Assembly (NCBI GenBank): GCA_005223185.1
Contig: NJBN01000002.1
Coordinates: forward strand, 124,001 to 188,000
Origin: a candidate division LCP-89 bacterium B3_LCP
GTDB lineage: Bacteria > Electryoneota > B3-LCP
Direction of reading: 5' to 3'
DNA: 64,000 nucleotides
Of the stretch, positions 9,110 to 18,303 are shown in pieces (within the stretch, counting starts at the first letter, position 1; every line of letters starts with the position of its first letter). The notes under the pieces were generated by a model. It worked only from the letters and a program-made list of their open reading frames with translations, was not told the origin of the DNA and searched no databases. A program made the translations under genes and the position numbers.

Positions 9110-10387
9110 ATGTATGTGAACGGCATAAAAACCTATTTCAACCTGAAGAGCAACCTGAAGAAGCCACTATCCGAATTAAAGGAGATGCAGTGGCGTTCCT
9201 TCCGGGATTTGGTGGAATTCGCCTACCGTCAGGTATCCATCTATCGGCATCATTTCGCTAAGACAGGTTTTTCACTGGAAAACTTAAGAGACCCATCCGA
9301 TATCCCCAACGTTCCCACAACCACCAAATCCCTGTTTCAGCAAGCGGATGCCCAAGACCTGATTTCTGACCAGCTTCACATAGAGAAGTTAGTTCGCAAA
9401 CGCACTTCAGGTTCATCCGGTTCACCTCTCGATGTATATTACACACCTGAAGATCGAATCTACAGGACAATTCTCCATCTACGCATCCTCTTTTATAATG
9501 GTATGCGTTTTCGCGACAAGATGGCGCACATCAGCGACGACCGCAACGTTCCCGATTTCCGCTATTCTTTTCAGAGGCTGGGCTTTCTTCCCAAAGAGTT
9601 CGTTTACGCCGCTGACTCTGCAGGTGATCAATTGGATAGATTGGCAGCCATCGATCCGGCAGTTATCTACAGCTATGCTTCCAGTATGGTTCTGCTGGCT
9701 TCTGAAGTGGAGACCCAAGGATCCTGTCCTATAAAACCAAAGATTATCTTCACCACCGGCGAACTTTTAAATTCTGATGACCGCGCCCTAATCGAACGGG
9801 CTTTCTCTACAAAAATTCGTGATATCTACGGCGTTGTCGAAATGGCTGACGTCGCCTGGGAATGTCCTGCTGGTGAAGGGTATCACATAAACATAGATAG
9901 CTTTCATGTTGAAGTCCTGAATGATGGAAAACCGGCGTTGCCGGGTGAGCCCGGAAAACTGGTGATCACCAACCTGCATTCCTACGCTATGCCCTTCATT
10001 CGTTATGAAGTTGGAGACGTCGTTACCGCTCCTATCGATGATCCCTGTTCCTGTGGGTGCACCTTCCCTCGCATAGGAGTTTTGCAAGGTCGCGCCGATG
10101 ACTGGTTATACAAAGCTGACGGCAGTAAGGTATCTCCTTTAATATTTGTCGTGGCTTCCATAAAGGGCGTGCTGCAATATCGCATGATTCAGAAAGCCTA
10201 TGACCAGCTTGCAGTGGAGATCCTCCCCGGACCCGATTATACTGACGACACCTTACCGGATGTGAAGAAACATGTCCTCGAAGTGATGGGTTCCGGTGTC
10301 AACGTCGAAGTAGTGAAGGTTGATATAATTCCCCAAAAGTCCGGTAAAATGAGGAGGGTAATTTCTGAAATTGAATCTTCCCCCTGA
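9110..10387 (+). CDS. CapK/PaaK-like adenylate-forming ligase (copy 1)
   Basis: ANL-superfamily enzyme of the phenylacetate-CoA-ligase/CapK branch, 425 aa. It is expected to adenylate a carboxylic acid. The P-loop is RKRTSGSSGSPLDV (residues about 96-110) and the A5-like motif is DIYGVVEMADVAWECP (near 243). The A8 hinge region is IGVLQGRADD, and the C-terminal lysine of SGKMRR (near 415) matches the A10 catalytic lysine. Cys of WECP, His of GYH and the CSCGC cluster near residue 310 form the likely structural zinc site of this branch. The substrate is unknown; the locus suggests decoration of a polysaccharide. ATG 9110 follows the preceding stop by 12 bases. Confidence 0.8.
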   Translation: MYVNGIKTYFNLKSNLKKPLSELKEMQWRSFRDLVEFAYRQVSIYRHHFAKTGFSLENLRDPSDIPNVPTTTKSLFQQADAQDLISDQLHIEKLVRKRTSGSSGSPLDVYYTPEDRIYRTILHLRILFYNGMRFRDKMAHISDDRNVPDFRYSFQRLGFLPKEFVYAADSAGDQLDRLAAIDPAVIYSYASSMVLLASEVETQGSCPIKPKIIFTTGELLNSDDRALIERAFSTKIRDIYGVVEMADVAWECPAGEGYHINIDSFHVEVLNDGKPALPGEPGKLVITNLHSYAMPFIRYEVGDVVTAPIDDPCSCGCTFPRIGVLQGRADDWLYKADGSKVSPLIFVVASIKGVLQYRMIQKAYDQLAVEILPGPDYTDDTLPDVKKHVLEVMGSGVNVEVVKVDIIPQKSGKMRRVISEIESSP

Positions 10388-10388
10388 C

Positions 10389-11603
10389 ATGCGTTATCTA
10401 ATCCTTAAAATAACATGTATATCTTTGCTATTTGCCGGCATTAGTGCCAATATGGACCTTTTAGCCGATTCTGATGTCACCTTCTCAACCAACTTCGAGA
10501 GCGGTGCCGCGGCGGACTTGAAAGTCCGCCAGGATGGTTCAATCGAATTCTCCATTCCACCTGACCCCGGCGGTGATCAATATTTGTGGTTCTACTTTCA
10601 GGTTATCTCAAAGAAAAAAGAACCGCACCGTTTCATTCTGAAGAACGCCACGGGCGCGCACCAGACCGGTAAGCGCTGGAATATCACCAAGCCTATATTT
10701 TCAGCCGATGGCGAAAAATGGGTGCGAGCGCAGAAGGTTCAATACGCCCGCCAAGTCAGCATTTCAGATATGTCCATCGCCAAAGTTTTCCGCTTTCAGT
10801 CACCCATCATAGCTGAAACGCTGTACGTTGCCTATAGCTACCCCTACACTAACACAGATCTACGTGATTATTTAGGTACTATCTGCATTGACCAATCCGT
10901 GGAGATAACCAAATTTGGCTCGACTGAAGAGGAGCGCCCTATTCCTCTATTGCAGATCGATTCTCCAAGGGAAAAGAAGATATGGATCATAGGGAGAGAA
11001 CATCCCGGCGAAACTCCTCTTTCCTTCGTCTGCGAGGGGATGATACAAGCCCTGCTTGATAGTCCCGCCGGATGGAAATTGCGTCAATCGTACGGTTTCT
11101 CCATTGTTCCTATCCTGAATGTCGATGGCGTTGAGAATGGTTATTACTATCATAACACCGGTGGCGTCAACCTGGCGCGGGACTGGGAAGAATTCAGTTC
11201 GCAAGAGGTGCAGTCGCTTCACAGCGCCATGCTTCACGATATCGAAAATGGACGCCTGAAATTGATCGTGAACCTGCATTCATCCAATGATCCAAGCAAA
11301 GGTCATTTCTTCCTGCGCATACCGGAGAATAAGCTGAGTGCAGACAACGCTTTGTTACAGAAACGAATATTTGAGGTCGCAGGCAACTATCATCCGCAAA
11401 TACAGGGCAGATCACCAGTTACACTTTATGACCTGCCCGGTATCACCGGCAATGCCTTAAATGAGAAATACGGCGTTTACTGTCTTTACTTAGAGAGCAA
11501 TTACAGCCGCGGCGCTGATGGAACTATCCCTGACCCACAATCCTGGCACGCTGTTGGTGAGGCGTTAGTCAAGGCTCTGGCTGAAGTCCTTTTGTCTGAA
11601 TAA
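10389..11603 (+). CDS. Exported M14 zinc carboxypeptidase-like protein
   Basis: M14-family metallocarboxypeptidase of 404 aa with the N-terminal beta-sandwich typical of cytosolic-carboxypeptidase-like members (residues about 28-180, VTFSTNFESGAAADLKV and similar). Zinc ligands are H and E of REHPGE (near residue 205) and the H of VNLHSS (near 297). NVDGVENG and the N-x-N-R-like VNLARDW form the substrate subsite, and the catalytic E is in LYLESNYSRG near the C-terminus. Residues 1-25 look like a signal peptide. ATG 10389 is preferred; TTG 10371, behind GAGGAGGG, is an alternative. It lies between two CapK-like ligases, so removal of an amino-acid or peptide substituent is conceivable but unproven. 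Confidence 0.75.
   Translation: MRYLILKITCISLLFAGISANMDLLADSDVTFSTNFESGAAADLKVRQDGSIEFSIPPDPGGDQYLWFYFQVISKKKEPHRFILKNATGAHQTGKRWNITKPIFSADGEKWVRAQKVQYARQVSISDMSIAKVFRFQSPIIAETLYVAYSYPYTNTDLRDYLGTICIDQSVEITKFGSTEEERPIPLLQIDSPREKKIWIIGREHPGETPLSFVCEGMIQALLDSPAGWKLRQSYGFSIVPILNVDGVENGYYYHNTGGVNLARDWEEFSSQEVQSLHSAMLHDIENGRLKLIVNLHSSNDPSKGHFFLRIPENKLSADNALLQKRIFEVAGNYHPQIQGRSPVTLYDLPGITGNALNEKYGVYCLYLESNYSRGADGTIPDPQSWHAVGEALVKALAEVLLSE
10511..10530. repeat. Short palindrome inside the M14 gene
   Basis: Perfect 8-base inverted repeat: GGCGGACT (10511-10518), loop TGAA, AGTCCGCC (10523-10530). It lies in the coding frame within the N-terminal domain. The GGACT..AGTCC core resembles the first palindrome at 37631-37649, so both may belong to one repeat family; chance is also possible. 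Confidence 0.35.
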
Positions 11604-11605
11604 TT

Positions 11606-12904
11606 ATGGGTGCACTTAATTCAATCTATCACCTTTACAAGTTAAAACGCAGACTCTTTTGGTCAGAAGATAAGCTAAAAGAGCTGCAGCGCCGTAAGCT
11701 GAATAATCTCCTTAACTATTGTTACCAGCATATTCCCTATTATCGAGAACAGTTTCAACATATTGGCGCTCAGCCGGGTGATTTCAAGTCCCCTGCTGAT
11801 CTGGTTAATTTCCCTATATTGGAAAAGGAAACACTGCGCGATAATGCCGACCAGTTCGTAGATCCAAAGGCTGACCGCAGTGCCTGGATCAAGTACCATT
11901 CTTCCGGTTCAACCGGAATACCTCTGGAATTATGGTACACTCCGGCAGAACGTCTGCGCATGGGGCACACAGTTACGCGAGAGCTTCTCCATAACGGATT
12001 GAGACCCTGGTATCGCATGGTCAACATAACCGAACCGCGACATTCTGCATCTAAAGACAAATGGTATCACCGATTGGGCTTCATGAATGAAAAATTCCTG
12101 TCGGTGTACGACCAATCCAACATAAATATCGAAAAACTACGAGAGATCGGACCGCACCTGATAATCGGTTTCCCCTCCAGTCTAATGCTGATAGGTGACA
12201 AACAGGCGCGTCATTCTGGTGAGCATCTTAAACCTAAGCTACTGTTTACCTTAGCCGAAGTTTTGACCGACGCAGATAGGGAAATCTTGAAAAACCTCTG
12301 GGGTACTGAACCGATTGATCTGTACGGTGCAAACGAAGTTGGGCATATTGCCTTTCAGTGTCATAAGCGTCAGGGATACCATATAAATCTGGATTCATTG
12401 CACGTAGAAATTATCACCTCCGATCGTCCAGTGTCAGCCAGTGAAAAAGGTGAGGTTGTGGTAACCAATTTAGACCTGCGCGTTATGCCCATAATCAGGT
12501 ACAGGGTGGGAGATATTGCCTCTATGATTGAAGATCAGTGTTCCTGCGGCTGCCGGTTCCCTCTGATGGGAAAGATTGCCGGGCGTTCTAATGGATTCAT
12601 TAAAGGTGCGGACGGCAAACTCTTCTCTGCTCTGGAAATTTCACTCCTTCTTAAATTCGTCAAAGGGGTTGCCCACTACAGGTTGATTCAGGATAATCCC
12701 GCTGAAATAATAGTAGAGTGGGTTACTGATGGATCCGGCGCCGAGCCTGCGCCAGAAATAGAGAATCGGCTGCGCGAAAGGCTCGGGGACGGAACTGAAT
12801 TGGTCATCCGCAAGGTTGAACGGATAGAGAGGGAAAAATCCGGAAAGATTCGCACGGTTATCTCCAATTTACCGCATCCGTTCTGGACGAAGGGAAATAA
12901 TTAA
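11606..12904 (+). CDS. CapK/PaaK-like adenylate-forming ligase (copy 2)
   Basis: Second paralogue of the CapK-type ligases, 432 aa. Motifs are YHSSGSTGIPLEL (P-loop, near residue 97), DLYGANEVGHIAFQC (A5, near 242), the likely zinc-site residues C, H (GYHI) and CSCGC (near 312), and the catalytic lysine in KSGKIRTV (near 415). It is closest in layout to copy 1 by eye, with the same LVTNLD../RYxVGD segment. It starts two bases after the M14 stop, so the run is one transcript. The different residues around the acyl pocket suggest that it uses a different acid from its neighbours. The acid itself cannot be named. Confidence 0.8.
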   Translation: MGALNSIYHLYKLKRRLFWSEDKLKELQRRKLNNLLNYCYQHIPYYREQFQHIGAQPGDFKSPADLVNFPILEKETLRDNADQFVDPKADRSAWIKYHSSGSTGIPLELWYTPAERLRMGHTVTRELLHNGLRPWYRMVNITEPRHSASKDKWYHRLGFMNEKFLSVYDQSNINIEKLREIGPHLIIGFPSSLMLIGDKQARHSGEHLKPKLLFTLAEVLTDADREILKNLWGTEPIDLYGANEVGHIAFQCHKRQGYHINLDSLHVEIITSDRPVSASEKGEVVVTNLDLRVMPIIRYRVGDIASMIEDQCSCGCRFPLMGKIAGRSNGFIKGADGKLFSALEISLLLKFVKGVAHYRLIQDNPAEIIVEWVTDGSGAEPAPEIENRLRERLGDGTELVIRKVERIEREKSGKIRTVISNLPHPFWTKGNN

Positions 12905-12928
12905 ACTACTTCAGAGAATATCATAAAA

Positions 12929-14242
12929 ATGCGCTGGTGGAACACCTATAAAATCCTTCATGATATGAAGGAGAAACTGCACTGGTCAGCCGCTGAAATT
13001 CGCCGCTATCAGTTCTGGAAGCTACGCCAGATAGTCCGGTTCGCTTATCATAACAGCCCTTTTTATCGGGAGTTCTACGACAAGGCTGGCTTTTCTCCCG
13101 ACCAGGTTGTTTCATTCGAAGACATTACTAAAATTCCTCTTCTGCAGAAGAAGCAGATTCAGGAAACTGACCCCTCCCATGTTGTAACTCAGAGGGATGA
13201 GAATGGCGAACCAGCAGACCTGGATTGGATGGTGGAAAATACCAGTGGATCCACCGGTCGCCCATTGACAATTAAAAGAACCTGGGGCGATCTCTATCAC
13301 ATAAAGGCTAAGATAATCAGAGCCTTCAGTCAGACCGGTTTCAGGTTCTATCATCGTCAGGCGGTCATTAAGTCATCAGCCGAAAGCCTGACTGGAAAGC
13401 ACTGGTTTGAAAGATTGGGGATACTGCGTAAGTACTGGATGGCTGTTACGGTCTCACCCGAATTCAACCTTGAGAGCTTAAGGCGCATCCGTCCGCAGCA
13501 TATACACGCCTATCCCAGCGGTGTGCTGGCTATCGCAGAACTGTTGATAGAACGAGGTCAGACTCTTGACATACCTGTAATCTGCACCGGGGCTGAAGTG
13601 CTGGATCACATTTCACGTGAGAAGCTACAGGAAGCATTCAACGCCGAAATTTTCGACCTGTACGGCACCAGAGAGGTCGGCAATATCTCCTGGGAATGTC
13701 CGGCACATAATGGCATGCACGTTAATGAAGATGCCCTGATCTTAGAGTTGTTGGATGAATCTGGCGCGCCTGTCCCCGATGGTGAGGAGGGGCAGGTGGT
13801 GGTAACCTATCTTGACGGAATGGATTTCCCCTTTATTCGCTACAACATCGGTGATAGAGCTATCCGTATGCCGGGGATCTGTTCCTGCGGAATAGAATTT
13901 TCCAGACTAAAGCAAGTAACCGGACGAAGTGATTCGCGCATCCGCTTGCCTTCCGGTAAGTGGATCTCAGGGTTAGTATTTCAGGAACTGCGCGATACCA
14001 CCTGGCTGAATGCCTTTCGCATTGTGCAGGACGATGAAAAAGCGATCAAACTTCAAATTGCCGTCCGGTCAAAGCCGCAAAAGAGACAACTGGACGCCTT
14101 GGTGAAGAAAACCCGCAAGCTGGTTCAGGATGAATTGGATGTGATACCGGAAATTGTGGATAAACTGGAATATGACAATTCGGGGAAAATAAAAGCCGTT
14201 GTTTGTAACCTTACATCGGATGATGCACCGCTATCAAAATAA
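12929..14242 (+). CDS. CapK/PaaK-like adenylate-forming ligase (copy 3)
   Basis: Third CapK-type ligase in five genes, 437 aa. It has VENTSGSTGRPLTIKRT (near residue 110), DLYGTREVGNISWECP (near 248), GMHVNEDAL with the likely zinc His, and CSCGIEF, where the second half of the cysteine cluster is reduced from CSCGC. The C-terminal A10 lysine is in NSGKIKAV. It is more divergent from copies 1 and 2 than they are from each other. ATG 12929 comes 24 bases after copy 2. The flippase that follows suggests that the products are used on the lipid-linked repeat unit before export. Confidence 0.8.
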   Translation: MRWWNTYKILHDMKEKLHWSAAEIRRYQFWKLRQIVRFAYHNSPFYREFYDKAGFSPDQVVSFEDITKIPLLQKKQIQETDPSHVVTQRDENGEPADLDWMVENTSGSTGRPLTIKRTWGDLYHIKAKIIRAFSQTGFRFYHRQAVIKSSAESLTGKHWFERLGILRKYWMAVTVSPEFNLESLRRIRPQHIHAYPSGVLAIAELLIERGQTLDIPVICTGAEVLDHISREKLQEAFNAEIFDLYGTREVGNISWECPAHNGMHVNEDALILELLDESGAPVPDGEEGQVVVTYLDGMDFPFIRYNIGDRAIRMPGICSCGIEFSRLKQVTGRSDSRIRLPSGKWISGLVFQELRDTTWLNAFRIVQDDEKAIKLQIAVRSKPQKRQLDALVKKTRKLVQDELDVIPEIVDKLEYDNSGKIKAVVCNLTSDDAPLSK

Positions 14243-14260
14243 AGCGCGCGAGGAGAACCT

Positions 14261-15709
14261 GTGAATCCTCCCAAAGTGCGTGTGGGTACTATCTATCTCT
14301 TAGCTGCTCAATCCGTCTTCCTGGTCAGCGGGTATGTCATGCACATAGTTTTGGGGAGGCATCTGGGACCGGCTGAATACGGATTATTCGGAGTCGTCCT
14401 GTATGCCGCTGCTATAATTCGCACCTTCGTATCTTCCGGATTCCCCATGGCTGTGGCGAAATTTGTCTCTGCAGTTCCCGAAAGAGCAGAATCGATCTTT
14501 CGTAAGAGTTTTTCTTTTCAATTACTTCTGGCGGTTATTATAAGCCTGACTTTTTTTATTTTCGCTCCCAATATTGCCAGGCTTTTAGGTGACGACGCCT
14601 TGATTCCCTTATTCCAAGTGATATCTCCCATACCAATTTTTTTCGGAACGTTCTTTCTGGTGATCCAGTACTACAACGGGCTTCGCCGCTACTTGACACA
14701 ATCCGGATGGTTGACGATTTCGTACATCCTTCGTGCAGCGTTGGCAATCGGTTTAGCGGTAGCAGGTTTTCACGTTTTCGGAGCAGTTGTTGGGATCGTT
14801 CTCGCATCTGCGGTCGTGTCAATTGCAATCTTGATCACACGGAAGAAATCATCATCAGCCGAAAAATTCGCCCCATCTGAACTTATTTATTTTTCCGCGC
14901 CGCTTATCATATCTTCCATAAGCCACGCTTTTCTGATGGATTTAGATCTCATGTTCGTTAAGAGGTTGGTGCCTGACGCAGCTTCAACCGGATACTATAC
15001 TTCGGCTAAAGCTCTGGCACAAGCAATACCCTTTGCTTTTTTTGCGCTTTCCGGGGCTCTTTATCCCGCTGTATCTCGAGCTTATTCTGCAAATAACATG
15101 CAGAAGCTTAAGAATTACATTGAACAGGCAAACCGGCTCCTGATTGCAGTTGTATTACCGCTAATAGCCATCATTACCATCGAAAGTGATTCGATTCTCG
15201 TTCTTTTCTTCGGTGGACAGTACCTTCCCGGTGCTGCTATCCTGCGTTGGTTGATAATTTCATTTTCACTGCTGGCGATATTCATAATTCATAAAACTGT
15301 TATAACCGGTTGCGGCTACCCTAAAATTTCCAGCTTTTTAACTATATCATTACTGCCATTTAACGTTATATTATTACTTGTGCTAATTCCCAGATACGGT
15401 TTCATTGGAGCTGCGGTCGCTTCAACCATTACTTTCTCTTCGGGCGTCCTCATGTCAACTTTGGTTCTTTATCGCAAGTTTAATTGCGGGTTTAATCTTC
15501 CCGCTACATTCCGTATCCTTATCGCCGTATTGTTCGTTATTACTGCTGAATTCGTCTTCTTACAAATGGGCTTGAATCTGTTCTTTCGCCTGTTTTTGAC
15601 CGGTTCTGTTTATCTCCTGGCGCTGCGATTTTTAGGAGAACTACGCAATATCAATCTGCAGGAACTGATCACCGGTTTAACCGGAACGGATAAATCAAAA
15701 AAGGGATAA
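14261..15709 (+). CDS. Wzx-type polysaccharide flippase
   Basis: Integral membrane exporter of 482 aa with about 14 hydrophobic segments, in the MATE/MVF polysaccharide-transporter family. Family marks are the N-terminal LGPAEYGLFGVVLYAAAI, the central FFGGQYLPGAAILRWL, and PRYGFIGAAVASTI. It would flip the undecaprenyl-linked glycan made by the upstream enzymes across the inner membrane. The GTG start at 14261 has a strong GAGGAG site. It is one of three such flippases in the window, each in a different operon, so each probably serves a different glycan. Confidence 0.85.
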   Translation: MNPPKVRVGTIYLLAAQSVFLVSGYVMHIVLGRHLGPAEYGLFGVVLYAAAIIRTFVSSGFPMAVAKFVSAVPERAESIFRKSFSFQLLLAVIISLTFFIFAPNIARLLGDDALIPLFQVISPIPIFFGTFFLVIQYYNGLRRYLTQSGWLTISYILRAALAIGLAVAGFHVFGAVVGIVLASAVVSIAILITRKKSSSAEKFAPSELIYFSAPLIISSISHAFLMDLDLMFVKRLVPDAASTGYYTSAKALAQAIPFAFFALSGALYPAVSRAYSANNMQKLKNYIEQANRLLIAVVLPLIAIITIESDSILVLFFGGQYLPGAAILRWLIISFSLLAIFIIHKTVITGCGYPKISSFLTISLLPFNVILLLVLIPRYGFIGAAVASTITFSSGVLMSTLVLYRKFNCGFNLPATFRILIAVLFVITAEFVFLQMGLNLFFRLFLTGSVYLLALRFLGELRNINLQELITGLTGTDKSKKG

Positions 15710-15722
15710 ACGTAAAATAGAT

Positions 15723-16874
15723 ATGAGTGCACAAACACGCATTTTAGGACACATTTTGCACGCCTATGGACGGCGGTTTCGTCTGGCGAAAGGATCGCAT
15801 CCGATTACACTTACATTCTCAGTTACTTCACGCTGTCAATCGAGGTGCCTGACCTGCCACATAGGCGATAAGAGCCGCAAAGGTCATTTCAAGGACAAAC
15901 CCGATCTATCGCTCGATGAAATAGAGAAGATCTTCAAGTCTTTGGGCAAATTGTATTTCTTCAACGTCAGCGGAGGAGAACCATTCCTGCGTTCCGACCT
16001 GCCGGACATTGTAGAACTTGCCATTGAACACCTTAAACCCGGTATCATTCATATCCCCACTAACGCCCTGGCGCCCGGACCCATTGAAAAGGGGTGCAGA
16101 GAGATTCTGCAGAAGATCAGAAAACGCAACATTAAAATCCCATTAACGGTTAAACCATCGATTGATGGTTTAGGTGACCTGCACGATAAAATCCGAGGCG
16201 TTCGTGGTAATTTTGAAAAGCTTGAAGAGACGATTATAAGGTTGAAATTATTGGAAGAGGAATTCCCGGAATTCCACCTTGAATTGGGCACGGTTATTTC
16301 CAGGTATAATATCGGTCAACTGAGCGAGATTGAAGATTACGTTCATACGCTCGGCGTTCAGAGTTATAGGAACGAAATCGCTGAGGAGCGTGCGGAATTC
16401 TTCAACAAAGGAGATGGCATAGCCCCTTCGGCTGAATTATATGAAAAAGTCATTCAACGATTTGCAGAAGAGATTCGCCGGCACGTGGGTAAAAAGCGTC
16501 CTTTGACGCGTTTGACTGAAAGCTTGCGCTTGACCTATTATGAATTTGCGGTGAAGATCTTAAAAAAGCGCACGCAGGTGATCCCTTGTTACGGCGGGAT
16601 AAGCAACTTGCATTTAAATTACAACGGTCAATTGTGGCCCTGCTGCGTTTTAGGCTACGATAAACCCTTAGCTGATCTTCGTGATTTGAATTATGACGTG
16701 CAACGTGCTATGAAGACACCTCAAGCGCGAGCCATCCTGGACTTCATTAGAAAAAAAGGCTGCTATTGTCCACTGGCAAATCAGTGGTACTCAAATATCC
16801 TGTTGAATCCTCTTGCCCTTGCACGAGTCATCTTAAACTACTTTTTTATTGACTTACGGCGAAAACGTGCGTAA
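15723..16874 (+). CDS. Radical SAM protein with SPASM-like C-terminus
   Basis: Iron-sulfur radical enzyme of 383 aa. The cluster-binding motif CQSRCLTC (CxxxCxxC) lies near residues 39-46, followed by NVSGGEPFLR, the SAM-contacting GGE motif. A second cysteine set in the C-terminal third (PCCVLGY, then CYCPLANQW) looks like a SPASM/twitch auxiliary cluster domain. The substrate is unknown. It closes the first glycan operon, 13 bases after the flippase, so an envelope component or a peptide modification is plausible. The next operon's promoter overlaps its 3' end. Confidence 0.8.
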   Translation: MSAQTRILGHILHAYGRRFRLAKGSHPITLTFSVTSRCQSRCLTCHIGDKSRKGHFKDKPDLSLDEIEKIFKSLGKLYFFNVSGGEPFLRSDLPDIVELAIEHLKPGIIHIPTNALAPGPIEKGCREILQKIRKRNIKIPLTVKPSIDGLGDLHDKIRGVRGNFEKLEETIIRLKLLEEEFPEFHLELGTVISRYNIGQLSEIEDYVHTLGVQSYRNEIAEERAEFFNKGDGIAPSAELYEKVIQRFAEEIRRHVGKKRPLTRLTESLRLTYYEFAVKILKKRTQVIPCYGGISNLHLNYNGQLWPCCVLGYDKPLADLRDLNYDVQRAMKTPQARAILDFIRKKGCYCPLANQWYSNILLNPLALARVILNYFFIDLRRKRA

Positions 16875-16877
16875 TAT
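16849..16877 (+). promoter_or_regulatory. Predicted sigma70 promoter for wbpA-wecB
   Basis: TTGACT at 16849-16854, a 17-base spacer, then TAATAT at 16872-16877. The -35 box lies within the end of the radical SAM gene. It is about 95 bases before the wbpA start and separates this pair from the upstream glycan operon. Confidence 0.6.
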
Positions 16878-16972
16878 AAATAACTGAATACATTAGTGGT
16901 CTCTAAATAAAAACAAACTTCACCAAATAGTGTGGGAAAATATATCACACGGGGAATACACCAGGAGACAGG

Positions 16973-18295
16973 ATGCCTGACAATCAGCAGCTAAGTGAAA
17001 TTATTTCCAGAATTGAAAACCGCCAGAGCCAGGTTGCGGTCATTGGTTTAGGCTATGTGGGGCTGCCGCTTGCAACTGAATTTGCCAATGCAGGCTTCAA
17101 AGTATGCGGACTGGACATTAGTAAAGAGAAAGTTGATTCCATCAACGCTGGTGAAAATTACATCGCTGACGTGCCGGATGAATTACTGGCTGAATTAGTT
17201 CAAAAGGGCAGTCTCAAGGCTACTACAGATTTCTCGAGTCTGGCAAATTACGACGCCATCAGCATCTGCGTACCGACGCCTCTGAGTAAAACCGGCGATC
17301 CTGATCTGTCTTACATCCTTCAGGCTCTGAGCGAAGTTAAAAAATACCTGCGCAAAGGTCATATAGTGGTCCTGGAATCAACTACATATCCGGGAACCAC
17401 AGAAGAAGTCCTGCAGCCGGAGTTAGAAGAGAGCGGCTTAAAAGCTGGTGAAGATTTTTTCTTAGGTTTTTCACCGGAACGTATCGATCCCGGCAATGAA
17501 ATTTACGGCACTCACAACACGCCCAAAGTTATTGGTGGCGTAACCCCCAACTGCACTAAGATCGCTTCGCTTCTATATTCGCAGGTGATCGGCAAAGTCG
17601 TGCCGGTGAAATCCTCACGTGCTGCTGAAATGGTCAAGCTCTTAGAAAACACCTTCAGATCGATTAACATCGGCATGGTCAACGAATTGGCAATTATGTG
17701 CGATCTGCTGAAGGTTGATGTATGGGAAGTAATAGACGCGGCAGCGACCAAGCCTTTCGGTTACATGCCTTTCTATCCCGGTCCGGGTCTGGGTGGTCAT
17801 TGCATCCCTATCGATCCCTCTTATCTTTCCTGGAAACTCCGCACCCTCAACTATCGGGCTCGGTTCATAGATATGGCAGTTGACATAAATCGCGGTATGC
17901 CCGCTTATGTCGTGCAAAAAGTCGCCAATGCACTTAACGATCACAGCAAGTGCGTCAATGGTGCGCAAATTCTCGTGTTGGGCGTTTCCTATAAGAAGGA
18001 TATCGACGATATCAGAGAATCACCGGCTCTCGATATCATAAAACTACTCCGCCAGAAGGGCGCGGTTGTCAATTACTATGATCCTTACATTCCGCAGTTC
18101 TCCTATGACGGTATTGAAATGAAATCCGTTGAGCTGACTTCTGAAACTGTAGGTGAGCAGGATTGTACCTTGATTGTGACCAATCATTCTTCCGTAGATT
18201 ATAATTGGGTGCTTGAAAATACTAAGCTGATTGTGGATACGAGAAATGCGTTAAGGAATGCCACGGAAAATCTCGACCGCATCGTTAAAATCTGA
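16973..18295 (+). CDS. wbpA: UDP-N-acetylglucosamine 6-dehydrogenase (WbpA type)
   Basis: NAD-dependent oxidation of a UDP-HexNAc to the uronic acid. The Rossmann motif is GLGYVGLPLA (near residue 25) and catalytic Cys277 is in GPGLGGHCIPID. ESTTYPGTTEE, FSPERIDPGN, AAATKPFGYMPFYPGP and YKKDIDDIRESP match WbpA as I remember it. Length is 440 aa against about 436 aa. WecB follows eight bases later, so the final product could be UDP-GlcNAcA or UDP-ManNAcA; a WecC-like specificity cannot be excluded. ATG 16973 has a good AGGAGA site. Confidence 0.85.
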   Translation: MPDNQQLSEIISRIENRQSQVAVIGLGYVGLPLATEFANAGFKVCGLDISKEKVDSINAGENYIADVPDELLAELVQKGSLKATTDFSSLANYDAISICVPTPLSKTGDPDLSYILQALSEVKKYLRKGHIVVLESTTYPGTTEEVLQPELEESGLKAGEDFFLGFSPERIDPGNEIYGTHNTPKVIGGVTPNCTKIASLLYSQVIGKVVPVKSSRAAEMVKLLENTFRSINIGMVNELAIMCDLLKVDVWEVIDAAATKPFGYMPFYPGPGLGGHCIPIDPSYLSWKLRTLNYRARFIDMAVDINRGMPAYVVQKVANALNDHSKCVNGAQILVLGVSYKKDIDDIRESPALDIIKLLRQKGAVVNYYDPYIPQFSYDGIEMKSVELTSETVGEQDCTLIVTNHSSVDYNWVLENTKLIVDTRNALRNATENLDRIVKI

Positions 18296-18303
18296 TCACT
18301 TCT

